From: Trileptium ribeirensis
Taxonomy: Eukaryota; Nematoda; Enoplea; Enoplida; Thoracostomopsidae
DNA length: 64,000 nt
Assembly (NCBI GenBank): GCA_030248225.1
Contig: JASANE010018585.1
Coordinates: 19,883 to 83,882, forward strand
Direction: 5' to 3'
Below are positions 25,004 to 36,710 of the stretch, one piece after another. A program made the position numbers and the translations under genes. Numbering within the stretch: the first letter of the stretch is position 1; every line of letters starts with the position of its first letter. The notes below the pieces were generated by a model that was not told the DNA's origin, ran no database searches, and worked only from the letters and a program-made list of their open reading frames with translations.

Positions 25004-25342
25004 CTAGCCCTTTGTGATTCCACTAAGAGTACCGTTTTTAATACAAAATATTGTGCGCAAAGTGACCAGATGGACAGTTCCTAGTTTAAATAAACAAAGT
25101 TCTGTTTGATTCAGCGCCGCCATATGTTTTGTATTCCGGCCTTTGTGAATGCCTCCAATATTACGACCACCTTCGTGACGAACTTCAAACTCATCGTCGG
25201 ATGCGACGACATTAAGATGATACATCGTTTTGGCTTGGTCACTGCAATTTTCAACCATGACTTTGTACTTTGCCATGAGTATCGTTACCAGAAACGTTAG
25301 AATGTTACATTCAACGGTTCTTGACCCAAACAAAGTGCCCAT
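25004..25342 (-). other. unrecognised open reading frame, possibly a coding relic
   Basis: 112 codons on the minus strand from an ATG at 25342, containing MAKYKVMVENCSDQAKTMYH and EFEVRHEGGRNIGGIHKG. It is long for this AT-rich background and lies beside the coding-like duplicated block, within a stretch of somewhat higher GC. No family, signal peptide or catalytic motif is recognised. It could be a fragment of a mobile-element gene or chance. Confidence 0.2.
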
Positions 25343-26693
25343 CCTGCAGAAGATTCTCGATTGCCGCTGACTGTAGACTAAAAGCGGGAAGCCGTCGAAA
25401 CACTTATATCGAAAATAGCTGGACTTCGATTTTTACCTGCAGAATGCCGCGTGTGCACCGGGAACGAAAAAGTCGTTTCAGGCTTCCAGGGATTGGTCTG
25501 CAGTTGACATTTCTGCTCTTTTGTTAAATTGGCAGCCAGACTTAATATACACCCAATATCCCACTGCTTCGCTAGGGGTTCTTCAATACATCGGAAGCCG
25601 TTTCAGGATCGCCTGGCTATCATGCGTGTGGCGTTCATGCTTCCGTGACAACTGATACACCACAAGCTGTTGGAGGGCGCCGAGGATTAAAATATCACAG
25701 AGTGTCTCCTAGACGTTTTGGTGTGCGAGGATCTCGTTAATAGATGACATTTTCGACCATATTTGCTAGTACAATTTGTGCGCAGGATAGGAATTCAAAC
25801 GTAAGAAAATAAACTTCCGGATTAAAGGCGATTATTTTAAAACCATATCGTCACAGTAACATGGAGGGCCTGGGATCGTGCTGTGGATTTATGTGCGGGT
25901 CAATTTCTAAGACCGTTGTCGCGTATCCTTTCTTTCGGAAAATGCTAGGTATGCTACTAATTTGCTATTACTGCATGTTGTCAAAACAACATTCTGTTAT
26001 GAAAACATTCCGAGCAAATATGTCGTGTTAGCGATTGGTAGTACATATCTGTATTAAAGTAAGTTATGTTTTGATTTAAATATTTCAAGTACAATCCTCT
26101 AACCCGATCACAGCTTGATTTTGTAGCTCGATCCAATGTTGGCATTAATAATATGATATTATAGTATGTAATTGTCTGGACAACTCCTGCAGGTTTTGCG
26201 CTAATTATTGCACTAAGTATGGAATTAAACAAACCTAACAATCGGCCAACAGCTCGGGTGATGGTAAGAATTCTTTGGTTGTTTATACTATAATATTATT
26301 TGTCCATAGTCCAGAGCTGCTTTTTGCTACATTTTCTGCTTTGTGCTTCTATTTATTGCATTGATGTACATATAATTACGGATGTATATCTGTCATACTC
26401 ACTGTACGCAATTATTATCTACATATTTAGCTAAAACATTGGGTCGTTCTTTTGCCGGCAACCTATGCCAAAAATTGCCAATTTATAAAATACTGAATTG
26501 GTTTTACAATTGTTCGGCATCATATTATCAAAACAATTTAAAAAAATACGTTTCGCCTTGATCATAGGAACGTTTTTCAAATTGTCTTGTTGCCGAGAGG
26601 ACGGCTTACCATTTCTTGAACATTTTAAAACCATTGTCATTTTCACATGTATTCTACTCAATATGCGGATCTCTGAGGGGTGGAAGGATGGTT

Positions 26694-26769
26694 CACCCTG
26701 GCACAGGTTCGAACACACGATCTTATCATCGTTAGTCTAACACTATGCCAAATGAGCCACTCGGTGTTA
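26694..26769 (-). pseudogene. tRNA-like / tRNA-derived SINE head
   Basis: Minus strand carries GTGGCTCATTTGGCATAGTG (A-box-like) and TGTTCGAACC (B-box-like) about 36 nt apart, with TTAGACTAACGATGATAAG between. The T stem is mismatched and the acceptor ends do not pair well, so it is more likely a SINE head or pseudogene than a working tRNA. It lies just upstream of exon 4c on the opposite strand. Confidence 0.5.
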
Positions 26770-26823
26770 TGGTATGTTTTATCATTATCAAATAGCTGTG
26801 TCCAAAACGTTTGTGGTCTCTTA

Positions 26824-26933
26824 CAGAAATCGCATATTATTTAAAATTAACCACATTTTCGTGTTCTGTAGAGGCTTGCAGAAATCGCATATTATTTAAA
26901 ATTAACCACATTTTCGTGTTCTGTAGAGGCTTG
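26824..26933 (+). repeat. perfect 55-bp tandem duplication across the exon 4c acceptor
   Basis: Bases 26824-26878 and 26879-26933 are identical. Each copy ends in TTCTGTAGAGGCTTG, so both carry the complete 3' splice site plus the first seven bases of the exon. Use of the upstream copy (exon starting at 26872) would read nine codons and stop at TAA. The true acceptor gives the conserved 118-nt exon. Confidence 0.95.
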
Positions 26934-27044
26934 AAAGAGTACGAAATCAAATCACAACATGCTGAAAACAAAGTCTACGAACTGGAAGCACAATTTCAGT
27001 CCGCAACAGATATTGCTGCTGATGCGGATAGAAAATACGATGAG
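26927..27044 (+). CDS. tpm: tropomyosin exon 4c
   Basis: Cassette for residues 126-164: GLKEYEIKSQHAENKVYELE to IAADADRKYDE; 118 nt, acceptor TTCTGTAG, donor GTAAAT. The acceptor and first seven bases are present twice because of a 55-bp tandem duplication. It differs from exon 4d, exactly 501 bp downstream, at only two residues (G/S at the first full codon, F/L in EAQFQSA). Confidence 0.95.
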
Positions 27045-27427
27045 GTAAATAGATATTTGGTCATAAAAATTGGGCAGTAATTATCGTAAAAGACGAATCG
27101 TGTCAAGGTCCCAACTCTTTTGGCATGCGGTCATGCTTTGCATGTGCTAGACATGTTATCATGTCTCATCAGTTTGATATTGTTTGTTGTCAACGTTTGC
27201 AAAACGCCCGCTATAAACCTTCTAGCTTCTATAACTTGACTGAAATAGAAGAAAATTCTAGATAACGTGTAAAGGTTTGGTCCTTGACAACATTTCGTCA
27301 ACATTTTTATTTCATTCCATCCGGGATACTTTCGCAATAATAATTTTTTCCACTATTCTATTTCTACTAACTATTAGTAGCAATATAAGTTGTTTTTCTT
27401 TTTACTTTTACTTTTCCTGTTCTGTAG

Positions 27428-27545
27428 AAGCCTGAAAGAGTATGAAATCAAATCACAACATGCTGAGAACAAGGTTTACGAACTTGAAGCTCAGTTGCAA
27501 TCTGCAACTGATATCGCAGCCGATGCTGATCGTAAATATGACGAG
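27428..27545 (+). CDS. tpm: tropomyosin exon 4d
   Basis: Fourth exon 4 cassette: SLKEYEIKSQHAENKVYELE to IAADADRKYDE; 118 nt, acceptor CTGTTCTGTAG, donor GTAAAA. Protein is nearly identical to 4c while many codons differ synonymously (GTC TAC/GTT TAC, CTG/CTT, GCT GAT/GCC GAT), so it is not a recent copying or assembly error and has been held under protein-level constraint. It splices to exon 5. Confidence 0.95.
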
Positions 27546-30500
27546 GTAAAACAAATGATATTTGTCGCAACGCTAACTGCTGAAAAAGCAAACGGCATGC
27601 TCTTAACACATCGCTAATGTATTTTATGCAAACAAAAAACACAATATTTTACTAACATATATGTGTAATTTTTTGGTAACAATTTTCTATGTTTTTATTT
27701 TTTATATAAGTTTTGTCAAAGCAAACTACATATATTACATTCTGTGCAAATTTAACCGGTGCATCGGTTTCAAATTGACATTACCACATCAGTTATGTTG
27801 CCACATCGGTTTCGCTTTTTGTCACATAGTTCACAGCAGCAGCTTAATTTTACATTGCTCTGCCCGAAAAGGTCATACTCTAAGATTTTACAAATCTAAC
27901 CGCTGAAGTCCACTTGAAGCATGAAAATGTGGCGCAGCAAAACGTTTCTGATTATTTCTCGACCACACTATTTATGAAAACAAAAATTGTCAGCACAAAA
28001 CAAATGTATCTTTTTAAAAGTAAAATTATCAACTTTACCACTGCTCTATTTAGCGAATAGTTTTTTTATTTCATTTAACAGCAAGGACGGTTTTGAAGAT
28101 GCAGCGCTGTTTTGGGGTATCAATAGAGTATTATTATTGAGGCCTATTAGAAAAATGACGACCTTATTTATATAAATTTTTTGAATTTTTGGCGCAACCA
28201 CGACGGGTTTATTCTACAATCATTTTTTAAATGCCGTCAATAATTTTTTAGTTCTCAACATAGACTGTAAAGAGACAAGTGAATTTTATGTAAGTCCATG
28301 CCCATAAATATTATATGCGATTTGAGCATTTCCCAATATTGAAGATATCCTAGTATGCACTGTTTTACGTTTCTGTAAACAACCGTCTAAATAATAATAC
28401 AGACACCTTTACTAAAATAGTCTCTGATTGAATGTTTAATTTATAACAACATGTCCTTTGTCTGTCCGCTGCTTAAACACGGCGCTAGATTTAATAACTA
28501 TAATCTAAATTCATTTCTTTTCATTGTTTTGCGGAAATTATAACCTGTCAAATTTGGCTCAACATATTTATTGTGCCGATATATGCTAAATGCATGTTGT
28601 CATAAAAATAATTGTCTATTATTAAAACTGCAGTACTGCAATTAATTTATAATTCTAATTTGTCCCTTTGTGTTTCGTCTATATTTTTATTGTTGAACGT
28701 ACTAAAATGATAAGCATTAGCAAATACCATCGCCTTATTCCTATTAAGTTCTAAACATTGTAGCAGGTTTGCATAAATAAATTGTCATGCAATATTTTCG
28801 TAACAAAATATAGGTATTATTTTATTTCTGTAGGTATTGAAAATACTGGGATGTTGTACCACCAACTAGTATATGTGGACTCAAAAAATAGATACAAATA
28901 CAAGCTACAGATCTGCAGCTAAGAAAGCAGAACAAGCAATACTGTTTGGAGAAAGCTACAGCAATTGCTAACAATATTTTCAATTATTGTTATTTACTAG
29001 CAGACAGGTCTCACAAAGTTATGAATTAAAACGTTGACAAAAGTGCGAAACATCCGTTGATATTTCGAAGAAAATTTGGTCGCATACCAACGAACAAAAC
29101 CTTTATCGCCGAAATTACTGACATAGATTTTGAGGTGAAAAAGAACAACTACATAATAGTTATCCTCCAAGAATAACAAAACCAAGCCGTTTCAGCTCGG
29201 TTGACATGCCGATGCTCCCTCGATCAATCCAGATAAATATGGTCGAACACTTAGTTTAAACTTAAAAAAGTTTTATAATATATAATGATACGCCCGGTTA
29301 GAAAATCCGGAATTAGACTGATCTAAATTTGTATTGCACATATCGGATTATGGATTCTCACGCAGAACTCCAATACAAATACCAACTACGTAACCAGAAG
29401 TATCTCTGCGAAGAGCTGCACTGATATTGCTGGGTGGAGTACAGATTAAACGCGCGTGGAACGCATTTAAACCAACTTCGCATTTCTGTCGTCCTTCACG
29501 AGAATTACTAAGGGCTGCACAAGGGAAAGACGCTAGCTGTACTGTTTAGCTCTTGCCAAGAGGGCCTGCAGTAAGAATAACTAAAAAGCTCTCGAATTAG
29601 TTTTAATACGGGGAGACATTTCACTTAGTCAATGCAAAATTTACAATCCAAACTGCCTTATAAATCAGCAGACAAATTTATACAATGAAGATACATTTCC
29701 ATTGTATTACGGTATTTCATACGATGAAATCATCGTTAAAACAATTTCCAGCTTAAAAATAATGCCTATATTAAAAAACCCAAAGAATATAATGTAATTA
29801 TTTCAATGATGGCATTCTCTTATCCCAAATATCTATTAACAAAACGGTTTGCCAATGCATCGCATTTTAATTAATTTCCTTTTTCGGCGCCGGTGAAATG
29901 TTGGCTTTTGTTTCAATGTGATTATAATTGTCAATGTCACATTCCAGTATTAACTGTCTTTGTCTTTCTATCACTAACGAAAAATTTCAATGTTTTCTTG
30001 TTTAATGTATAGCCTGTATATATCCACATTATCTCTTTATTATACCTTCTCGTCTATATATGCATACGATATGCAAATATATGTACAAAACCAAGTATGT
30101 AATTGCAAACCAGGTGTCTTTGCATTTATCTAAGATTGTTTTATTCATACATTTTAATAAAATGCTAAAATTAAAAAAATTCGAATACAAATCGATTTCA
30201 ATACAAAATCAAAATAAATTTTGATTAGATTAACGGCTAAAATTAGCAATTTTTAAGGAATGTCTTATTTCCAAACTTTATTTTGTATTTTTCAGGAAAT
30301 TTCCGATAAATAATCACACTAAAGCCTAAATGTTTCTCCTATTAATGCAGGACTATAATTTCGAATATGTTATCACTTCCTCGTCACAAACATTTTTCGT
30401 GACGTTCATGTTTTGTAACTACATTATAAATTCATGATATACTTTATACCTTATAGACCATTAAATACCCAAAATACTTTATAGTCAAGGACAGGTGATA

Positions 30501-31540
30501 TTCAGAATTAAATATTATCCTCATATAGTTTTGACTTACATACATAATCTTAACAATAAACGAGTATTAGCTGTACCAAAGATGCTTTTTGTTTATAAAT
30601 CAGTTAGTTTACCTGCATATGATTGTAACCACATAGTCGCAAATTCTGTGTAAACACGTATGCGGCCGAGTTGCATGTGATGGTTATAGAAAATATATAC
30701 TTTATCTTTCGACAATCCCATATGCCACCATACATACCTTGATGTAGCCTCTGATCTTCAGCAATTTAAACACTTGTAAATTCCGTTAAACAGAGAAATG
30801 GGGTATATTTGTGAATAGTATGTCAATATCTTGACAAATTAATGTGTAGAGTTATGTGGTGGAATACCCAGTCGCATGTCGATTTCTCAAAACTTACTAC
30901 ATGTTCATTTTTTGCCAAAAATGGATCTCTTGACAATTCGTGGTAACATAACCAATTCTTCGCAGCTAAACAATCTCAAGACAATTTTTGACGTAGGCTA
31001 GCTGTTCGTAACAAGTGTTAGCTTAAGAATTAAAATCTTGGAAGCAATCTCGAAATCGTGAAGATCCAGAGAATAGGTACATTTGAGCAACCAAAATTTG
31101 GGGGAGCCCTCCAGGGTTGCGCCATTCCAACCGCCCTATTGGCAAGATGGGAACAACCTTTCTACATCATAAAAACAATAAAATGTATTACCACATAAAT
31201 TGTAGAAGAAATTTAAACTTTTGTATTTGTTACGAATGCATTGTTTACTGCCGCGTTTTGAGAAATATTTAAACATATCGAAAAATTTAATTTCGCACAG
31301 TATGATACAGCGTATTTTTCGTACAGCTTTACACTAGTTTCCTGATTTCCTCAACGTTATCGTACCCTAATTAAATTTTGAGCAAATGAAAGCCTTGAGA
31401 AGGTAACAAGATATGAACATAATGCTTGAGTCGAGTTTAGGTGCGCACACCCGGGTCATTCTTTTGTCAAGTCATGCGTCTTTCACACAGAAGTGCGTGC
31501 ACGAACTGCACACTGTAGACACGTTGCGTAACGATTAAAC

Positions 31541-31640
31541 GCAAGATGAAGACAATGGCTTTTCATTGTACGCAAAATTAAGACAACGGCTTTCCGTTGC
31601 ATGCAAAATAAAGGCAACGGCTTTCCATTGCCCGCAAAAT
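31541..31640 (+). repeat. three-unit ~32-bp repeat with internal hairpins
   Basis: Units read GCAAAAT-AAGACAACGGCTTTCCGTTGCAT with variation. In the units CAACGG CTTTC CGTTG (and CAATGG..CATTG) can pair as small stem-loops. The pairing is partly kept by paired changes (CAATG/CATTG, CAACG/CGTTG). Confidence 0.7.
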
Positions 31641-31956
31641 GCTAATAACGCGCTTCTATTACCATATATGTATTGAAATATTTATGGTTATGACATACCG
31701 CTAGAGAAACGGTACCGTCTAAATTTATAGCTTGCGTGCAATGGTTGATAACATATCTACAACAACTAACAATCGCAGCAACCATATCTGCATCTTTGTG
31801 CAATGGTAGTGCCTATATGTGCAGGTTGCAGGCAATGGGACTACAATGTTTACAAAATCTGTGCAGTTTTAGAGAACGTTAATACAACTACCAGTAAATA
31901 TAGATTTCATACCAGATAGATTCGTTTCAGTACCATATAGATTTCCGTCTTAGTTT

Positions 31957-32474
31957 TTTCGTAGTTTCAGAATTTGAATATGTACATATTTTTGTAAAGA
32001 TCAAGTAGGTATGTATACCTACATACCTAGACGGGGACTATATGAACACTACAAACCATGCGCTACAGAACATTAATGAGCTGAGTTAAGCAAGGCGCAG
32101 TTTGGCATTGCACAATGTTACCAAAGGATAGAAATTAATTATGTTGAACGTTTAACACGACAGTGAAGGTACGAAAGCCGTAGGCGCTATCAGTCAGTTG
32201 TTGTAGGGGAAGCTTTCGTAGTTTCAGAATTTGAATATGTACATATTTTTGTAAAGATCAAGTAGGTATGTATACCTACATACCTAGACGGGGACTATAT
32301 GAACACTACAAACCATGCGCTACAGAACATTAATGAGCTGAGTTAAGCAAGGCGCAGTTTGGCATTGCACAATGTTACCAAAGGATAGAAATTAATTATG
32401 TTGAACGTTTAACACGACAGTGAAGGTACGAAAGCCGTAGGCGCTATCTGTCAGTTGTTGTAGGGGAAGCTTTC
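31957..32474 (+). repeat. 257-bp tandem duplication
   Basis: The segment from TTTCGTAGTTTCAGAATTTG at 31957 recurs at 32214 almost unchanged; the difference I see is CTATCAGTCAG versus CTATCTGTCAG. Each copy contains a palindromic GTAGGTATGTATACCTAC. The high identity indicates a recent event. Confidence 0.9.
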
Positions 32475-33646
32475 GACTGTCAACGATATCTTTTAATGGC
32501 AATAAACCTCACTATTGAATTGTTGTGCTTTCCAAATTTTTTATTTCGAAAAATTAGTGTCTTGTCGATACCAAGTTTTGCAATTCTGAGCGTATGTAAA
32601 ATTTGTAAAATATATTTCGCCCAGCACAATTCGTGATATACAAGATATATACAAAGCTGTAGTTAGCAAACGAATATTCGGTCAGACTCACGATCTACAA
32701 AATCGTTCGTTTTAACGTTGCCAATAATTATTCATCGATTATGGAGATACTATAGTTTTATGTTCTACGGGTCTAATTTACCTATGATTTAAACAAATTG
32801 TTAACTAGAGGCATTAACCGATACACAAACAACTCGTCATCAACAGCTACAAAGACGCATCATCTGTGAAAGACGCAGCAGTTCAGGATAGTAATTAACG
32901 CAAACGAAGATTTTCCCTTATGTGCGCGAACAAATGTTTGCGAGATAGCGAAATGTAGGTGCGGGTCGCGGTAGCTATTATTCGATTTACCATCACATAT
33001 TTCTGACCGCGTATACGGGAAAACGAGATTACTAATCACGTTTTTTTCGTATACTACAATACACATATAGACCATGACCATAGATATCTGATCATCATGT
33101 CATTTGGTGAAATCGGACAACCGTGCGAAATGGAGAAATATGTGCGTACACATATTCTGTTCGTACATCGCAGAGCCCTTGTTCGCGTTCACTAAAATGC
33201 GAATACCGATAGCACAAATGTGAACGCGAACGATGCAGTTCGTGATTGTGACAAAAAGAACAACCATGTTGTGCGCGCCTAAAATGGACTCATGCATAAG
33301 CCAAGCCAGAGACAACGTTGGGTGGGGAGTGTGAATTATTAATGGCCACTGTTCTTAAAGTAGACTTAAGAGATTCTACTACCTGGAGCCACTTATTGCT
33401 AGATGCCTAGGTCCAATAGTCCCCTTCGTTTACGCCCCTGGATATAAAACGTTTTTAATTTTTCCCAAAATATACTAAACGCCATATCGTGGAATCAGTT
33501 TTTTTTGCATTACTGTAAGTTTGTGGATAACAACAATGTATCAATGACTGTGTTATGATTGTGTCAATAAGCCGGGCCACTCCAAATCTTTATGAAATAC
33601 TACCATTTAACCGTTATTTTATTATTTAACTGTTTATTGATTTAAG

Positions 33647-33717
33647 GTAGCTCGTAAACTAGCTATGGTCGAAGCAGACTTAGAACGAGCTGAGGAGCGC
33701 GCTGAAGCCGGTGAAAA
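33647..33717 (+). CDS. tpm: tropomyosin exon 5
   Basis: Encodes residues 165-187 and the first two bases of codon 188: VARKLAMVEADLERAEERAE then AGE. 71 nt, the conserved size; acceptor GATTTAAG, donor GTAGGT. VARKLAMVEADLERAEERAE is identical to arthropod and nematode tropomyosin as I remember them. Only one copy exists, so all isoforms share it. If every exon 4 were skipped, exon 3 would join here as CGG TAG, an immediate stop. Confidence 0.96.
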
Positions 33718-36189
33718 GTAGGTTTTCGTTGCACCATGCATGTGTCCTAAAGCTAACTTTTTATTTACTTTTTCTGTGTTCTACCAAATCTCGTTTTCAA
33801 TAACTACTGTGTTTTGCCCCAGATGATAAGGCAACATGGTTTTATGTAGCCGCGGCGGAAATTGACTATTTCAACTTATGCAATAAATGCTGAGATACAG
33901 GTACACAGCTTGACTTCGCAGATACGGCGTGTCTTCTTTCTAAAACTTTTTACACTTTTTACATCTAAAATAAATACTAAGAGCCTAGAGCAACAAATTT
34001 TCAACAACCGTAAAAATTGTTGGACTTAATCGTAATTGAAACAAGGAGAATCAAAAAAGAAAAACAAGCAAAACCAGAAAAAATTTTCCTGCCAAGCAAT
34101 GTAATAGATTGCAATTATGCTACTCGCCGCAAGATTGTAGTGCACAAACAGAAAGAAATTCTTATGAACTGTCGGCGTCGCAAACTTCTGCTTTGACATA
34201 ACCAAAAGTAATAAAAGTCACAAAGGGGTGACCATATCTCTGCGGCAAAATAGCATAATGGGTTATGCTTTTTCTATAAGACTGTAAATTTGGTACAAAA
34301 TTGCCCATTTGTCTCCAATTTAGGGCACTAAAAGCCCAACGGTAGTTTTTGAATACTTGCTCTGTATATTTCGACCCTACATAATTGTTTCCACACTTTT
34401 AACACCTAAAATACATACTTGCTTTGTACTTTTCTGACCCTATAAAACATTTGATCAAACACCGTTTAAACTATTAACTACTAGACTCTTCTTCTTGAAC
34501 AGTTTTTTATTAATTATTCTCTGCATGCGAACTGTCTCAATTCTTACGCGTATTCTTTACTTTCAATGGAAAACGGAGGTAATGTCTGGGAACCATAAAC
34601 AGAGCTAGGGGTTATATAGTTCATGAAGGTAATTTGTTCAACTATAGAATTGAAGTTCTACAAACATTTACAGCATACACTCAGCCGATGAAATGAAACA
34701 ACACTAAAACATTTTTAACTCCAATTATTCATATAAACACTAGCATATAAAATATCACCAATCAATTGCTAATTCGGAGAGGTATTAAAATTTATTACAC
34801 TGATGCTAAGTTGCACTGATTGCCAGATACGAAAATTTATATCGTCTATATCATTTGAGCCATAATTTTAAATAAATATTTCGCGACAAATGAACTGTAC
34901 CTTAGTATTCGGAAGGTCTCGTGCAGGGGAGTAAATGCCGAATTCATTGGTTCACATTTACGCTTACAAAGCGTAAATGTGGACATCTCAACATTTTTAA
35001 TACTTTTCGTGTTTTCAGGTAAATGCAACAGTATATATTTTAATTTTTTTACAGCTAAAATTCAACCAATTATGTATTGCACTAATGACATTTAAAATAT
35101 GTCACGTAACCGGAATTTCGGTTCGTCAGCCGGCGAAATTCCGGTTTCGACAACAGGCAATAATCCTACTAGAACCGGAACGTATTTTAAAATGTCTTTC
35201 ACTTGGTATAACTGTGCAAGCTGTTTCACATTGAGCATAACTGCCTGCCATCAAGCGTACACGTTTATATTCCTCCATTTCCTCTGACTGTGTCAATAAT
35301 ACTTAGTTTAATTTCATTTATCCAAAATCAGCACTCAAGTAAACCAGTGTCTATGTACCGGAGCCAGTTTTAGATAGGAAACGATAGCTGTGTCTTGTCC
35401 AAAACAAATAAAGCGAACGTTTACAAGATATCCGGCGAACATAACAAGAAACAAGACAGCTCACAAGAAAGATTAGACTGCTTAGGACGATGAGAAAATT
35501 CAAAAGATAGTTGATTTAACGATCGAAGTTGCGATCTATTTGCGTTATCGCAACTCTGTGAGAGCAATTAAAATGCCTTCCAATATGCATTACAGCGTGC
35601 AAACTGTGTCACCTTAATATAAGTGCCCATTATTGAGTGTTTCTTAACCTACTTCGCTCGCTATTCAAGTCAGCTGTGTTACTTGTGCAACTTGTTTCAC
35701 CAAAAATTAGTGCTGAAGTGTTAAGTAACGCCTATGCAACAATGCTGTTTCGCAAAAGGCGACTAAAGCTTAGTTTTACCTAATGCTCGACTGTTTAAAA
35801 CTAGCGCTTGATCGCTTTTTTCAAAAACAAAATACCGAAATTACTAAAATTCTTTGGGTAAGTTATATATTACGAAACCAGAACCATACATTTTGCCATA
35901 CGCTATAAATTGATTAAACCAGTTTCTGATCCTGGTTTCGGCTGTGTACGGGTCCGGTTCCGGTTCTGAATACTCATCGATATTTAACCTTCCAATATTC
36001 AGGTTAACGTGACTGTTAGTGCAACTTAACGACCACTGAGTTGCATTTTAGTAGCTTCTTGTAGTGCACCACGTCCGTTTCTATCGTTAAATAGCAGAAT
36101 GCTCAGAAAAGTTCGGCTAACATTCATTTCTGTCTGACGTTAACAACACCTAATTTCTGTCTAATGTTATATCATATATATACTTGTAG
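33718..36189 (+). other. intron 5-6a
   Basis: 2.5-kb intron. Holds one copy of a dispersed repeat at about 34180-34350 and a local GGAATTTCGG/CCGGCGAAATTCC inverted motif at about 35110-35145. No other exon seen. Confidence 0.55.
34180..34350 (+). repeat. dispersed repeat, copy 1 of 2
   Basis: GGTGACCATATCTCTGCGGC, then AAAATAGCATAATGGG-TATGCTT, TGTA-ATTT-GTACAAAATTG and AAAAGC-CACGGTAG recur in the same order at about 47050-47215. The interior is non-coding. Confidence 0.75.
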
Positions 36190-36328
36190 CAAGATTGTTG
36201 AGATGGAAGAAGAGTTGCGCGTTGTTGGCAACAATTTAAAATCTTTGGAAATGTCCGAAGAAAAATCGTTGGAACGCGACGAAAACTACGCCACGCAAAT
36301 TCGAGTACTTGACCGACGTCTAAAAGAG
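36190..36328 (+). CDS. tpm: tropomyosin exon 6a
   Basis: Encodes residues 188-234: one base completing Asn188, then [20 protein letters not shown] to RVLDRRLKE. 139 nt, equal to vertebrate exons 6+7 fused, as in many invertebrates. Acceptor CTTGTAG, donor [21 protein letters not shown] is an invertebrate hallmark. The second half ([16 protein letters not shown]) departs from the canonical VSEEK-.QRE-.Y..Q pattern found in 6b. Joining 6a to 6b would read into TGA after five codons. Confidence 0.96.
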
Positions 36329-36509
36329 GTTGGTTGCGAAAATCGTCTAAACATTGTTAAAACAAATTCAGCATTCTAATTAGACGGTGTCTATATCTAC
36401 AAATGCAAAATTACATCAGAGAGCGCCTACTGCGTTTTGGCTCATGGTTCATGCGATTTCAAGGCTCAGAAGTGTGCAATGCTTTATCTCGCCACCTATT
36501 TCTCATATA

Positions 36510-36710
36510 CGCTCATAGCGAGAGAGGGGTATTATCCACTGCTGACCCGTGGAACCCCTTCGACGGGAAGCGCATATCTTCCTGACGGGTATGGTGAATC
36601 TTCTTCCCTGAATGTCTGCTTAGGCAAAATTTCCATAAAATTAGGAATAATATTGAGTCTCAAAAATTCTAAAATTCACCTCCGCCGAAGTAACGGCTAT
36701 TCCACTGGGA
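36510..36710 (+). repeat. GC-rich/A-rich dispersed repeat, copy 3
   Basis: Head GAGAGAGGGGTATTATCCAC with CTGACCCGTGGAACCCC, A-rich middle GGCAAAATTTCCATAAAATT, tail TCTCAAAAATTCTAAAATTC and ACCTCCGCCGAAGTAACGG. Order and tail match the 41.9- and 46.4-kb copies (TTTCAAAAATCAATCCACC, GAAATCCGC). Confidence 0.55.

Larger units (their letters stand above)
19504..26926 (+). other. large intron 4b-4c
   Basis: 7.4-kb intron with no recognised exon. It holds a repeated segment pair (about 19582-19700 and 20935-21060), a 117-bp MITE at 24145-24261, a duplicated coding-like block at 24399-24762, an open frame on the minus strand at 25004-25342 and a tRNA-like sequence at 26694-26769. Confidence 0.55.
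27546..33646 (+). other. intron 4d-5
   Basis: 6.1-kb AT-rich intron. Contains a 31-32 bp repeat with three units (31541-31640) and a 257-bp tandem duplication (31957-32474). Otherwise I see no gene, exon or element ends. Confidence 0.6.

Noticed and set aside
25004..25342. Calling the minus-strand 112-codon frame a real gene
   Set aside because: No family recognised and no splice or promoter evidence; listed only as an uncertain open frame.
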